64,000 bases of DNA, taken from Lumnitzera littorea. Lineage: Eukaryota; Streptophyta; Magnoliopsida; Myrtales; Combretaceae. The stretch is from the NCBI GenBank assembly GCA_024138015.1, contig JAMXBB010000006.1, positions 69,625,581-69,689,580 of the forward strand. Direction: 5' to 3'. Below, one piece after another: positions 23,660-34,640 of the stretch. A model generated the notes under the pieces. It was not told the DNA's origin. It ran no database searches and worked only from the letters and a program-made list of their open reading frames with translations. A program made the position numbers and the translations under genes. Positions within the stretch are counted from its first letter, which is position 1. Every line of letters begins with the position of its first letter.

Positions 23660-25981
23660 TGACGGGGTTGGGGCGGGGGTTGTCGAGTTATGGCAATATC
23701 ACCATGTAATACAGGAAAATCCATGATCAAGCACCATCCTTAATCAAAGGCCTTCGACGTATTGCATAAGGTATTTTACAACTACAACTTGCTCTTAGTA
23801 ACTAGCATTAACTAATAGTTGAGCACATATAATTTAAAATCATAACATCCAATTAAAACTAGCACAAACATAAATAAGAGGGAATATAAGGTTTTCCCCT
23901 AATAAGAGTCATACAGTACTAGGATAAGTTATTAATAGTAGTCTAAGCTACTTAATAAACTAATGATACTTAATGATTAAAATAGAGAGATCAAATATAA
24001 GTAAATTGTTCACTCAAGCTCTCATCTTCTTCACTTTGATCAACTCCATGCTGGTGCAACCAACCTCGGGAATCCCGCAGCTTGACTCTAACTAAAGATC
24101 CTGATGCAATAACAAACTATAGGGGAGGGGGGTTAAGCTCAACTGCTTAGTAAGTCACCTTCCTACCTTACTAATAAACAACATCAAATATGTTATTTAT
24201 TAAGTGTATGAATGCGTAAACAAGCATATGCAATGCAACAGTATATACAGTTAACTGGTAACTGTATACAACATGGTTTTAATGCCTACCGTTGCCAAGA
24301 TTAGGAAGTATTTAGGTACATCAAGACCTAGGTATCCACATCCAATATGAAGTCTCTTATCAATAATACCACCTTTAGTAGTAGACACGGCATGGCCTAA
24401 AGCAGAAGGTGATACTCTCTAGAGCTAAGTAGTTCCTAAAGGTTAAGGCAAGAACATGTTGTATGAAATACGTCGTATGATAATAATCTCGATACACAAT
24501 ATGAAACATGGATCCAACTAAGCATAATCTCCCATTCTACTATGTGGTGTTAACTCCCTTAATTTCATGTTATAAGATGCAATGCAGTCTAGTTTAATTA
24601 AGGGTCGAATATTTATTAGCTCAAATTTATGGGTGACCAAACAATTACATTCAAACACTCCAATATCTTGAACTCTAAAGCAACAAGCATAGATATTCGA
24701 ATTGTCTTAAGATGTTTTGTAAGCAAGATCAATCATAACAAACACATAAAATATCCTATATGCCCCAACATGCAACAAGTTTAATTATCTAATATAATTA
24801 AATAATAACTAGTTACAAGTACAAAACAAGTAATGCAGGGGGCAGTACACTTGCTTAGCCATGATAGTTAGCAGTCCCAGTAGTCCTCAATTGCATCTAA
24901 CTCAATATCTTCATCACTTGAATAATATAATTAAGGCTTATGAGTATTCTATTTTCATTAGCTAACTAGGCTTATTGCTCACTAACCTTGTTTTAGTTGT
25001 TTTCATAATTTGAATGTATTTTCTTTGGTTTAACTCCATTTTTAGTGATCTTATAGTTGTTTTCATTGTTATTGAATGCTATTTCATTTGGTGAGGTTAG
25101 TTCTGAGTTTTTAGGTCAGTTAGGTTTTAGTTTAGGCCTTACAAGGTTGTAGGCCTAAATGGTAAGCTGGGTTACTTTAGGGTTTAGGCTTAGTTTTGGG
25201 TCTTAGGCTTGGTTTTTGACCTTAGGCCTTATACCTAATAATTTGGGCTTTCTTTTAAGTATTTTAATTGGACTTTTTTTGCTTAACACTTTAATTTTTT
25301 TAATGTGGGCCTTGGTGATACTCTTATGAGCTTAAATGAGCCTTTTTTCTAAGTTTAAGGCTTTAAACCATTAAGGGGCTTATCATAGGTGTCTTGGATG
25401 GCCTTTGGCTTTAGTGGGCATCTTAATTAACTCATTCTAGGCCCTTTAACCTAAGGTTTAGATTTGGTCACTTATCCATATGGGCTCTAAAGTTAGTTCT
25501 TTTGAACTTTTCGAGCCTAAATCACCTTTTATGGCCTTAAGCCTAAACCTACTTCTCATTTAGGCTTAAGCCCAACATTGGACTTAAGTTTAGCTTACTT
25601 TTATTAGGTTTACAGGTTTGGACATTAAATTTCTAGTGGTTATTAACACCATTTTTAAGCCTCTAATAACTAACTAAGCTAGTTTAGTGCCTTAGCTACA
25701 CTTTAGCCTACTTAACTTAGTTAATTAAATCCTAAATCATACTTAACACTAAATAATCATATTATTAAGTTAATAAATTACATTTTATAGATCTGATGGG
25801 TGCATGGAAGTGGTAGCCACTTAGTGTTCTTAGGGTCATTTCTTCCATTTTCATGCAACACTTGTTTTTATGGTGATTCTACTTAAGTAACCTATGTTTT
25901 CACTCATCTATGACTATAATCATGGCATAAAAAAGTGTAGATAAGTGTTGTGATGTTATGTAAGTGGCGGCATGTAAAAGA
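23660..25981 (-). mobile_element. LTR E2, left part (antisense)
   Basis: Aligns with E1 from 16,878 onwards ('ccttcgac.cattgca.aaggt', 'aagcccttaattag'-like blocks). The first 20 bases have decayed into a G-rich run, so the TG start at 23,660 is placed by counting from E1. An acceptor-like CAG on the minus strand lies at 24,101. It is interrupted after 25,981 by element B, whose TSD AAAGA occupies 25,977-25,981. Together with 35,836-37,111 it makes about 3.6 kb, like E1. Confidence 0.82.
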
Positions 25982-26388
25982 TGTAGACACCTAATTTTTG
26001 CCCCCCCCCCCCCTTTTATTTTTTAAATTAGGTTATAGGGTCCTAAATTAGAAAAAGTTCAAAAAAATAAAAAATTAAAGAAAGCCCCAAAAAATGAAGA
26101 AATTTAGAAAAAATAGGAATTCTAGAAAAATATAAAAAAAATAGGAAAATAGGAAAAGGTATAAAAAAATAAGAAATTTAGAAAAAAAAATAGAAATTTG
26201 AAAAGTCACAAAATAAAATAGGGTATTTAGAAAATAATAAATTTTTAGGTTGTTTAAATAGAATATAATTTTAATTTCAATTTCAATTTCAATTTCAATA
26301 GTTGGGTTTAGGCTTAGATTTGAATCTAGCTCAGGCTGACCTAGTCTATATGTGTAATTAATTACATATATGAATAAGGAAAAACCAA

Positions 26389-26453
26389 TTGCTTGGCTGG
26401 ATAAGTATTTGGACTTGATATTGCATATGACTTGGAGATCTTGGGTTCAATCC
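26389..26453 (+). promoter_or_regulatory. tRNA-like A and B boxes (possible Pol III promoter) in 5' LTR of B
   Basis: 'ttgcttggctgg' at 26,389-26,400 matches 10 of 12 positions of the A-box consensus TRGCNNAGYNGG. 'ggttcaatcc' at 26,444-26,453 matches the core B box GWTCRANNC. The spacing of 55 bases is longer than in most tRNAs but acceptable for Pol III. The same pair recurs in the 3' LTR and in the antisense LTR at 57,812-60,441. It may be the head of an old tRNA-derived SINE captured by the LTR. Activity is not shown. Confidence 0.5.
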
Positions 26454-26859
26454 ATGGAAGGTACAAAATGTATCTTTTATTTTCTTTTCTTACTTTATCA
26501 CCATGCCATCGTCACATCACGGGCTACGTTGTTGCTACGTCATTTGCCAACTCACTTCTAAGTGTGGTAGACATACTCTAGCACATTCATATACGTGCAG
26601 CTATGTATTTGACACCACATATTATCCAGGTTTGTCCAATCTAAAAATGGAAGAAAATCATATTGCATTTAATTTTTTTCATCTTTAACTCGACCGTGAC
26701 ACATATAAGTAGGGGTCTATTCTTTATTTTCAAAATACAATAAAAACTTTGAAACACTTTAGAAAAACAAAAATCGAAGTTTCCTCTCTCTAGCACGGTT
26801 CCTCTCTCTCTAAGATAGCATCCCTTACGATGTTTGTTGACGAAAACCACCACTATCGA

Positions 26860-26960
26860 AGTAAGCCGATCCGAGCCGAAGTGAGCCGATTTGAGCCGAA
26901 GTGAGTCGACTCAAGTCGAAGTGAGCCGACCGAGCTGATCTAAGCCAAAGTGAGCTAACT
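26860..26960 (+). repeat. Short minisatellite 'gagccgaagtgagccgat' in LTR of B
   Basis: About five degenerate copies of a 17-20 base unit built from 'aagtgagccgat' and 'gagccgaa'. The 3' LTR has a similar but rearranged array at 34,785-34,890, so the array has changed since insertion. Confidence 0.8.
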
Positions 26961-27917
26961 CCAAGTCGACCTTTTTTTTTTCATTTGTTTATTTGTAAAT
27001 GTTATAAATGAGAGAAATAAAAAAGAAGAAAAAAGAAAAAAAAAAGAAAGAGAAGAAAAAACAAAAAGAAAAAAAAAGAAAGGAAGTAGTTTATTTATTT
27101 ATTTATTTTAATAGAAATAGATAGATTAAGTATAAAATAAATAAGATAATATAATAAAAATAAATAAATAGGTTAGTAAACAAAAATCGTTCTCACACTT
27201 AGAAAAATTGAGTTTTCTAAAAATAAATGAAAATAAATAAATCAATTTTTAAATTAGAATCATTTAGAATTTCCAAAAATAAAATCCAACTTAGAACCCT
27301 TTATAATATTTTTAAATGGGTAAAAATGTAAACCTAGCAATTTTTTCAAAATTAAAATCAATCAACCCGCTATATTTTCATTAAATGAATTACGGAAGTC
27401 TGATCCCGAATAGTGGGTACATAGGCACCCGTACGCAAGTACAGGGTGACTTAAAATATGGAAAGTTTTATTTTTTCCATTTTTAGATATTTATGTAAAT
27501 TAATCAATTTAGTCGCATGTATCATAATTAGATGTTTTTTAGAAATTAAAAAGGGTATATTTGAAAAGCGAAGTTAAATTCAGAAAGTTAAAAAAAGTAG
27601 TACCCATTTAGGGTTTAATAAATTAGCCCCCAGACCTAAATCTTTGGTTTTCAAAAAAGCTGTTTTACAAATTGGTTTTTTAATTGATAGACCTGTAGTT
27701 AAGTTATAACCAATCCACCCAATTGGTTATAACTTAACCCCTTTTCTCGACTCCGGTCGGGTGGCGATTCCAAATTTTTTCAAGTTGGAAAAAATGATCT
27801 TCTTTAAACCCTAGTCGAGGGTCAATATTAAATGGGTAAGGTTTAATATTGATCGGTTTAAGGAAGACCTAATTTTATAAAAAGAACCAGGAGGGTGAAA
27901 AACCAGGCTTGACAGCT

Positions 27918-27935
27918 TGGTGACTCCACTAGGGA
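27918..27935 (+). other. Primer-binding site of element B
   Basis: 'tggtgactccactaggga' starts four bases after the LTR end. It resembles the TGGCGACTC-type PBS of Tat/Ogre elements, which I recall as pairing with tRNA-Arg. A2 has the related 'tggtgaccctattaagga' at the same relative position. Confidence 0.75.
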
Positions 27936-28589
27936 ACGTCAAGAGGGCTAACCACTTAAAAACATTTCGAAATTAAAATTGCTTTTCAAATTACACGCAT
28001 TGTTTATTTATTTATTTATTTCTTTATATATCGATTTGTTTATTTATTGTTGGCTTCATGTATATATTTGTTTTAATTAGCATATTTTTTAAATAGCATA
28101 CACCGGGGCGTGGCGTTTCATTTGTTGCATCAAAGATGCAAGATAGATGTGGTCAGACTCAGGCTGTCTTAGGACCCTAGGAGGGGAGCCATTGTGTAAG
28201 TTCCAGGCGCAGTGGGGCAACCACTGTTTGAGGCCGATTAGGCCACCCCACTTAAGCTCATGTGACCAATGAAAGTGTTTTCTAAAAACAAGTGAGGTTA
28301 TAGAGCTTACAGAGCTTAAGGACCTTTTAGAACCTACCCTAATTGCATATACTTCATTCTAAACTTGAGTTAATACAATACCCTTAAGAAATTGGAGCCC
28401 TATTGATCGTTCAAGAATTTTTGCAAACAAGTTTTTGAAAATTATAGTAGGGTTGCAACTTAAGAAGTAATATATTAACCTAAATGACCCTAGCATCTGC
28501 ATATTTTCATGTTTTTGTTTTTCTATCAATTGCACCGATGACTGATCCTTGTCCATAAAATGTGTAGACTTAGGATGGTAGACATCTAA

Positions 28590-28790
28590 GTGAACGATCA
28601 GCCAAGTAATAGGCCACTGGACGCCTCTAGGTTCCGTGAGCAAGTGTTGAGAGATGAAATCGCCTATTTGAAAGAAAAGCTTGAGTGTTCTAAAGCTCCC
28701 AACTGAGCCTTAAGATCTGTTTTGGCACAGTTCATTGGGAATATTTATGAGATGATAGAAGACCTTAAGGCCCGTTTACGAGACTTAATG
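28590..28790 (+). pseudogene. Short broken gag-like/coiled-coil frame in element B
   Basis: In one frame the translation shows 'FREQVLRDEIAYLKEKLE' and, after one stop, 'FIGNIYEMIEDLKARLRD'. The heptad-like spacing of Leu/Ile suggests a coiled coil. I do not recognise a named domain; it lies where the first ORF or gag of a Tat-type element would begin. The block just upstream (28,140-28,370) is homologous to 46,990-47,195 in the A2 element, so the two elements share leader sequence. There are stops on both sides. Confidence 0.45.
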
Positions 28791-29033
28791 TAGGGTCTTT
28801 CTAGTTCAAGTCTAAGGAGCTTAGAATAAAAATTCTTGAATAAAATTTAGGTTCTTTACCTTTGTTTTTTGTATTCTCGTCTTCCTTTTTCAAAAATAAT
28901 AAAGCTCTCTTTAGTTCATTGTTCATCATTTTTTAAAATTCCTGTTTTTGTAAATAGTCTTCCATTTAACCACCATTCAATCTCATTTAGAAAAATATAA
29001 ACAAAATCCATAGACTTGTAAATAGAAACTCAA

Positions 29034-29052
29034 ATATATATATATATATATA
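29034..29052. repeat. (TA)n microsatellite
   Basis: A run of about nine TA units in the interior of element B. Confidence 0.9.
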
Positions 29053-29154
29053 ACCACCATCCTTATTTGTAAATTATTTTCTAAAAATAAACTTTACCTT
29101 TCTCTCTCTAAAAAAAATTGAAAAAAAAAATGAAAATAAAAGTTGCCAACTGCT

Positions 29155-29650
29155 ATAAATGCTTATGGGCCTAAGGAACCAACACAAGCTCAGGCCTCTG
29201 GCCCACTCAAGTGACCAACCTAAATACTTGGTTTTCAAACCACACAAGGTCTCTTAACCTATTAAGGAAGCCAAATACGATCCCTTTAGCCCATTCAAGC
29301 CAAGCATAAGCCCCATAGCCCATTTAAGCCAAATATGAGTCCCTTGGCACATTTAACCCTAAGTACGAGCCCCTTGAATAAACATGAGCCCTTTGGCCCA
29401 CTCAAGCAGCCAACCTAAACATTTGGCTTTCAACCTACATTAGACCTAGCCTTTTATCACCATCTAATCCAAACATAAGCTACTTGGCCAACACCAACCT
29501 TAGGCCCATTTAGGTAACCTACATAAACACAAGCCACTTGGCTAAGCATTCAACCTAAACACTGGCTTACCCAAACACAAGCCATTAGGCCAGTTAGCCA
29601 ATCCGAACATGAGCCATAGCCCATCAAGGCTGCCAACTTGAGCACAATCC
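29155..29650 (+). repeat. Degenerate word-repeat region in element B
   Basis: Loosely repeated phrases such as 'gagccccttgg', 'cccatttaagccaa' and 'ccaacctaaacacttggctt' recur every 25-60 bases. It looks like an old, diverged tandem array upstream of the younger arrays. No open frame of note. Confidence 0.6.
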
Positions 29651-31479
29651 TCAACTCTTAAAAGTAACCAAGCTAAGCTAAAACCTTTGATCTATTTAGA
29701 AAGCGAAGCTCAATTATGAATCAAACTAGAACATAAAATCAAATACCGGGGCATGATTTGAGAAACTAGGGTCAAATCCAGATCCTAGGCAAATAAAAAA
29801 GCGGACTCTTCCTTAAGGATCTGGTAACTCCCTTTTTGAAAAGTTTAGGATGAGAAAAGGCAAGCTATATCTTATAGACTGACCTAAAACACTTCGAGGG
29901 TTGAGCGACATAATTGTGAGGATATGTTGGACTCATTCCTTAAAGGAGGTTCACTTTGAATGTGATACATAGATTACCGTGAAGTTAGGCATTCACTTGT
30001 AAATCCTAAACATAATTATCTGTTGTTCAACCCGTTGGACCTATTTGGAGAATTTCTAAATTTAAACCCTATTAAGAACCACCCCACAATGGGGCAATTC
30101 AGAGGTTGGGGTCATTGAGTAGAAAATAGGGGTAAGATTGGTTTATGCTTGTTTAAATAACTTTAATTCAAAAATGACTTTTATTTCTGATAAATTATTT
30201 TTCTTTGAAATGAAGAAGAGCCAATTTCCTTTTTCAACCACCTCAAGCCCATACACTTGAAATCTATGGAATTAAGGCCTTGAATCATCAATGGAAATAG
30301 TCACTCTTGGGGCTAAAAGGAAAGAGAAAAAATAATAAGAGATAGTAGGGTGAAGCAATTAAAAAAGAAAAAAAAGAGAGAAGAAAAAAAAGCCAAAGAA
30401 TTGGGCCCGGAAGTATAGGATAAAATGCCCCAAGAAATGTTTCACATCCCAATAGGGGCAACCCAACTAAATCAAAAGGGCCAGGAGTAGATGCCCAAAT
30501 AGCCTCAGAAAACACAAGGCCTTAAATCATACTCCTAAGCTCGAAAACCCAAATTTCTATATTCGCACTGATACTTTGAAGCCTCTCCTACCTATACTAA
30601 ATCACATAAGGCCTCCCCACCTACAATACCGCCTTTATACATGTAAAAGCTCTTCAAATCTTAAAAGATAATTTATCTTTAATAAAAATTGTTTTTTGAA
30701 ACAGGGGCAAGCATGCTTTTAATTTTTCCCCAAGGTTCTTGATTTATACACCCGGGATTGATAAAAGTGATTTTGTCAAAACAAGCCTTTTCATTAATCT
30801 TTTTTGAAACCCTTGGACCAAAATCCTAAATTCATAAGGGTAAACCGAAAAAGACCTATTGGATTGGTCAAGGAGTGTCACTTACAAAATGGACTATAAT
30901 TTTTGGAATTGAAGTCGAGAGTGTAATCTAGATCGAGAGTTAGTAAGGAAGACCTCTTTGACTAAACTAATTGTGAGTTCCCTTCTCCTTAAGAAAAGAA
31001 TGGCTTAAGATCACAAAAGCCCTAAGAGAAGCCCTAGGGATAGGGGTATTAAGAAATTCCACATGATTACCAAAGATAGAGTTGGTTATAAGATTATTCC
31101 TTAATAAGAGTTTACACCTATTGGCAAAACTTAAAAAAAAAAAAGTAAAAATAAAAATAAAAAAAGAAGAGAGAGAAAGTAAAGGCTCATCACAAAATCT
31201 TTTATCCAAATCCATGTCAGCTCGAATAGCTAAGTTTTTAATCCATGTCATCCATTTCCTTTCCAAGGTTGTCATTTTTCTAGTTTAAGTCATTCTTCTC
31301 TAATTATGGTTTTTAACATCCTTCAAACTCTTTTTTCAAATCAAGGGGCTTATCCTTGCTCTTTTCCTTATTCATAAATGGTTTTTCAACAATCTCTTTA
31401 TAAATACTTTTCCAAGTAAAAGTGTCTTTTGAAACTAGTTGCTTGCCTTACATTAGTTCTTCAATCCTTCATTGTTTTT
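29651..31479. other. Non-coding interior of element B
   Basis: About 1.8 kb with no recognisable domain. The open frames at 30,288-30,515 (minus) and 30,967-31,288 (both strands) run through poly-A/poly-T-rich low-complexity sequence and have no recognisable motif. Confidence 0.6.
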
Positions 31480-32270
31480 CTTAGGGTTTAAGCTACCTCT
31501 TAGAGCGCCAATCCCTCTTTTATTCTTTTTAAGGTTCTAGCCAGTCATTAGGGTGCTGTCCCGTCTTTCTCTTAGGGTTTAAGCTAGCTCTTAGAGCTCT
31601 GATCCTTCTCTTATTCTTTTCAAGGTTCCAGCTAGCCTTTAGGGCACTATCTAATCTTTCTACGGTTTTAGCTGGCTCTTAGAACACTAACCTCTCCTTT
31701 ATTTCTTTTTAGGGATCTAGTTAGCCTTTAGGGCGTTGTCTTGTCTTTCTAGGGTGTTAGCTAACTCTTAGAGCTGACCTTTCTTTTATTCTTTTTTGGG
31801 CTTTAGCTAGCCTTTAAGGCGTTGTCCTATCTTTTTTAGGGTGTTAGCTAGCTCTTAGAGTTAACCCTTCTTTTATTTCTTTTTAAGGCTTTAGCTGGCC
31901 TTTCAAGTGTTGTCTCGTCTTTCTAGGGTGTTAGCTAGCTCTTAGGAGCTGACCCTTCTTTTATTCTTTTTAGGGCTCCAGTTAACCTTTAGGGTATTGT
32001 CCCGTCTTTTTAGGGTGTTATCTAGCTCTTAGAGCTCACCCTTCTTTATTCCTTTTAAGGTTCTAACTAACCTTTAAGGTGCTGTCTCGTCTTTCTCTTA
32101 GGCTTCAAGCCAGCTCTTAGAGCTCTAATCCCTCTCTTATTCTTTTCAAGGTTCCAACCAGCCTTTAGGGCACTGTCTCATCTTCCTCTTAGGGTTCAAG
32201 TCAGCTCTTAAAGCACTAATCCCTTTCTTATTAGGGTTCTAGCTAGCCTTTAAGGCATTGTTTCATCCTT
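31480..32270 (+). repeat. Tandem array R1 (about 9 copies, 84-95 bp units) in element B
   Basis: Copies begin near 31,480, 31,570, 31,660, 31,750, 31,838, 31,923, 32,010, 32,097 and 32,190. Each carries 'agctagctcttagagc' and 'gcctttagggc', with 'tcttttattctttttaagg' between them. Units vary in length and are clearly diverged, so this is the older part of the array. It shares the 'ggtattagc.agctctaggag' core with R2. Confidence 0.88.
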
Positions 32271-33700
32271 CTTAGGGTATTAGCTAGCTTTAGGAGCACT
32301 TTGCCCGCCTTAGTTAGTCAACTCATTAGGGCACGACCAAGTTTGCTCATCCTTCTTAAGGTATTAGTCAGCTCTAGGAGTCCTTTTCCCACCTTAGTTA
32401 GTCAACACATTAAGGCATGACCAAGTTTGCTCATCTTTCTTAGGGTATTAGCCAACTCTAGGAATGCTTTGCCCGCCTTAGTTAATCAGCTCATTAGGGC
32501 ACGACCAAGTTTACTCATCCTTCTTAGGGTATTAGCCAGCTCTAGGAATGCTTTGCTCGCCTTGATTAGTCAGCTTATTAGGACACGACCAAGTTTGCTC
32601 ATCCTTCTTAGGGTATTAGCCAGCTCTATGAGCGCTTTGCTCGCCTTGGTTAGTCAGTTCATTAGGGTATGACCATTAGGGTACGACTAAGTTCACTCAT
32701 CCTTCTTAAGGTATTAGCCAGCTCTAGGAGCGCTTTGCTCGCTTTGGTTAGTCAGCTCATTAGGGTACAACCAAGTTCGCTCATCCTTCTTAGGGTATTA
32801 GCCAGCTCTAGAAGCGCTTTGCTCGCCTTGGTTAGTCAACTCATTAGGGCACGATCAAGTTTCCTCATTCTTTTTAGGGTCTTAGCCGGCTCTAGGAGCA
32901 CTTTGCCTACCTTGGTTACTCAGCTTATCAGGGCACGACTAAGTTTCCTCATTCTTTTTAGGGTCTTAGCCAGCTCTAAGAGCGCTTTGCCTGCCTTGGT
33001 TAGTCAGCTCATTAGGGCACAACCAAGTTCGTCATCCTTCTTAAGGTATTAGCCAGCTTTAGGAGCGCTTTGCCCGCCTTGGTTAGTTAGCTCATCAGGG
33101 CACGACTAAGTTTGCTAATCCTTCTTAACGTATTAGCCAACTTTAGGAGCGCTTTGCCTACCTTAGTTAGTCAGCTCATTAGGGCACGAACAAGTTTGCT
33201 TATTCTTCTTGGGGTATTAGCTAGCTCTAGGAGTGCTTTGTCCGCCTTGGTTAGTCAGCTCATTAGGGCACAATCAAGTTTGCTCATCCTTCTTAGGGTA
33301 TTAGCCAACTCTAGGAACACTTTGCCCACCTTGGTTAGTTAGCTCATTAGGGCACGACCAAGTTTGCTCATCCTTCTTAGAGCGGTTTGCCTGCCTTGGT
33401 TAGTCAGCTCATTAGGGCACGACCAAGTTTGCTTATCCTTCTTAAGGTATTAGCCAGCTCTAGGAGCGCTTTGCTCGCCTTGGTTAATCAGCTCATCAGG
33501 GCATGACCAAGTTTGCTCATCTTTCTTAGGGTATCTAAGTTTGCTCATCCTTCTTAGGGTATTAGTCAGCTTTAGGAGTGCTTTGCCCACCTTGGTTATT
33601 CAGCTCATTAAGGCACGACCAAGTTTTCTTATTCTTCTGAGGGCCTCAGCCAGCTCTTGGAGCGCTTTGCCCGTTTTACCTCGAGCATGACTAAACTTCA
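32271..33700 (+). repeat. Tandem array R2 (about 16 copies, 84-bp unit) in element B
   Basis: The unit is 84 bases: 'gctctaggagcgctttgc', then 'ccttggttagtcagctcatt', then 'agggcacgaccaagtttgct', then 'catccttcttagggtatt' with a short tail. Copies are more uniform than R1; at least two are partial (near 33,380 and 33,530) and one has an internal duplication (near 32,665). Because 84 is divisible by three, stop-free frames run through it and give false ORFs (32,427-33,342). Such 3' arrays occur in Tat/Ogre elements and can seed satellite DNA. Confidence 0.93.
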
Positions 33701-33888
33701 ATTCTTCTTTCAGTCTTCCGGCCAGCTCTAAGAGCGCCACCTATCTCTTCTCCAAATCTCCAATGGATTAGACCTAGAATAGCTAGCTAGTTGTAGCACT
33801 TCAGCGCTTCTTAGAACAAAATCTACTCTTAGGGCAAAAATAGTGTCTGTTTTATCTTTATGACAAAGTTTTGCTCAAACTTTACTAC

Positions 33889-33901
33889 AAAGAGGGGCAA
33901 T
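33889..33901 (+). other. Polypurine tract of element B
   Basis: 'aaagaggggcaat' lies directly before the TG of the 3' LTR. Confidence 0.85.
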
Positions 33902-34306
33902 TGTAAACACTTAATTTTTGCCCTCCTTTTATTTTTCAAATTAGGTTATAGGATCCTAAATTAGAAAAAGTTTAAAAAAAAGAAAATTAAAGAAAGCCCC
34001 AAAAAATGAAGAAATTTAGAAAAAAATAGGAATTCTAGAAAAATATAAAAAGATAGGAAAATAGGAAAAGGTACAAAAAATTAAGAAATTTAGAAAAAAT
34101 ACAAAAAAAAAAAAAAGAAATTTGAAAAGTCACAAAATAAAATAGGGTATTTAGAAAATAATAAATTTTTAGGTTGTTTAAATAGAATATAATTTCAATT
34201 TCAATTTCAATTTCAATAGTTGAGTTTAGGCTTAGATTTGAATCTAGCTCAGGCTGACTTGGTCCATATGTGTAATTAATTACATATATGAATAAGGAAA
34301 AACCAA

Positions 34307-34371
34307 TTGCTCGGCTGGATAAGTATCTGGACTTGATATTGCATATGACTTAGAGATCTTGGGTTCAATCC
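34307..34371 (+). promoter_or_regulatory. tRNA-like A and B boxes in 3' LTR of B
   Basis: 'ttgctcggctgg' (34,307-34,318) and 'ggttcaatcc' (34,362-34,371) keep the A and B box matches and the 55-base spacing of the 5' LTR copy. Confidence 0.5.
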
Positions 34372-34630
34372 ATGGAAGGTGCAAAATGTATCTTTTATTT
34401 TCTTTTCTCACTTTATCGCCATGCCATCGTCACATCATGGGCCACGTCGTTGCCACGTCATTTGCCAACTCACTTCTAAGTATGGTAGACACACTTTGAC
34501 ACACTCTAGCACATTCATATACGTGCAGCTATGTATTTGGCACCATATATTGTCCAGGTTTGTCCAATCCAAAAATGGAAGAAAATCATATTGCATTTAA
34601 TTTTTTTCATCTTTAACTTGACTGTGACAC

Positions 34631-34640
34631 CTATAAATAG
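34631..34640 (+). promoter_or_regulatory. Predicted TATA box of element B
   Basis: 'ctataaatag' is preceded by 'tgtgacac' and followed about 100 bases later by a CT-rich 'cctctctctagc' stretch, a usual layout for a plant retrotransposon start site. The 5' LTR equivalent has decayed to 'catataagta'. Confidence 0.55.

Larger units (their letters stand above)
25982..27914 (+). mobile_element. Element B 5' LTR
   Basis: Starts TGTAGACACCTAATTTTTG and ends GGCTTGACA. It contains a 13-base poly-C run (26,001-26,013), a (TTTCAA)n stretch near 26,275, tRNA-like A and B boxes (26,389-26,453), a weak TATA-like 'catataagta', a short minisatellite (26,860-26,960) and poly-A/poly-T-rich DNA. The LTR start is shared with A2 (TGTAGACACCC) and with the antisense LTR at 57,812-60,441. 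Confidence 0.93.

Noticed and set aside
26389..26453. A genuine tRNA gene
   Set aside because: The A and B box matches are present, but I could not fold paired acceptor, anticodon and T arms around them. It is listed only as tRNA-like promoter elements.
30967..31288. Overlapping open frames on both strands (about 100 and 68 codons)
   Set aside because: They cross a poly-A/poly-T low-complexity stretch in the interior of element B, with no recognisable motif or conservation.
32427..33342. Three long adjacent plus-strand open frames with repeated Leu/Ser/Ala-rich units
   Set aside because: They are translations of the 84-bp tandem array. 84 is divisible by three, so any stop-free frame stays open; codons follow the repeat, there is no start context, and partial units break the frame.
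32271..33700. CRISPR-like array
   Set aside because: Repeats are directly tandem with no unique spacers, and the window is plant nuclear DNA.
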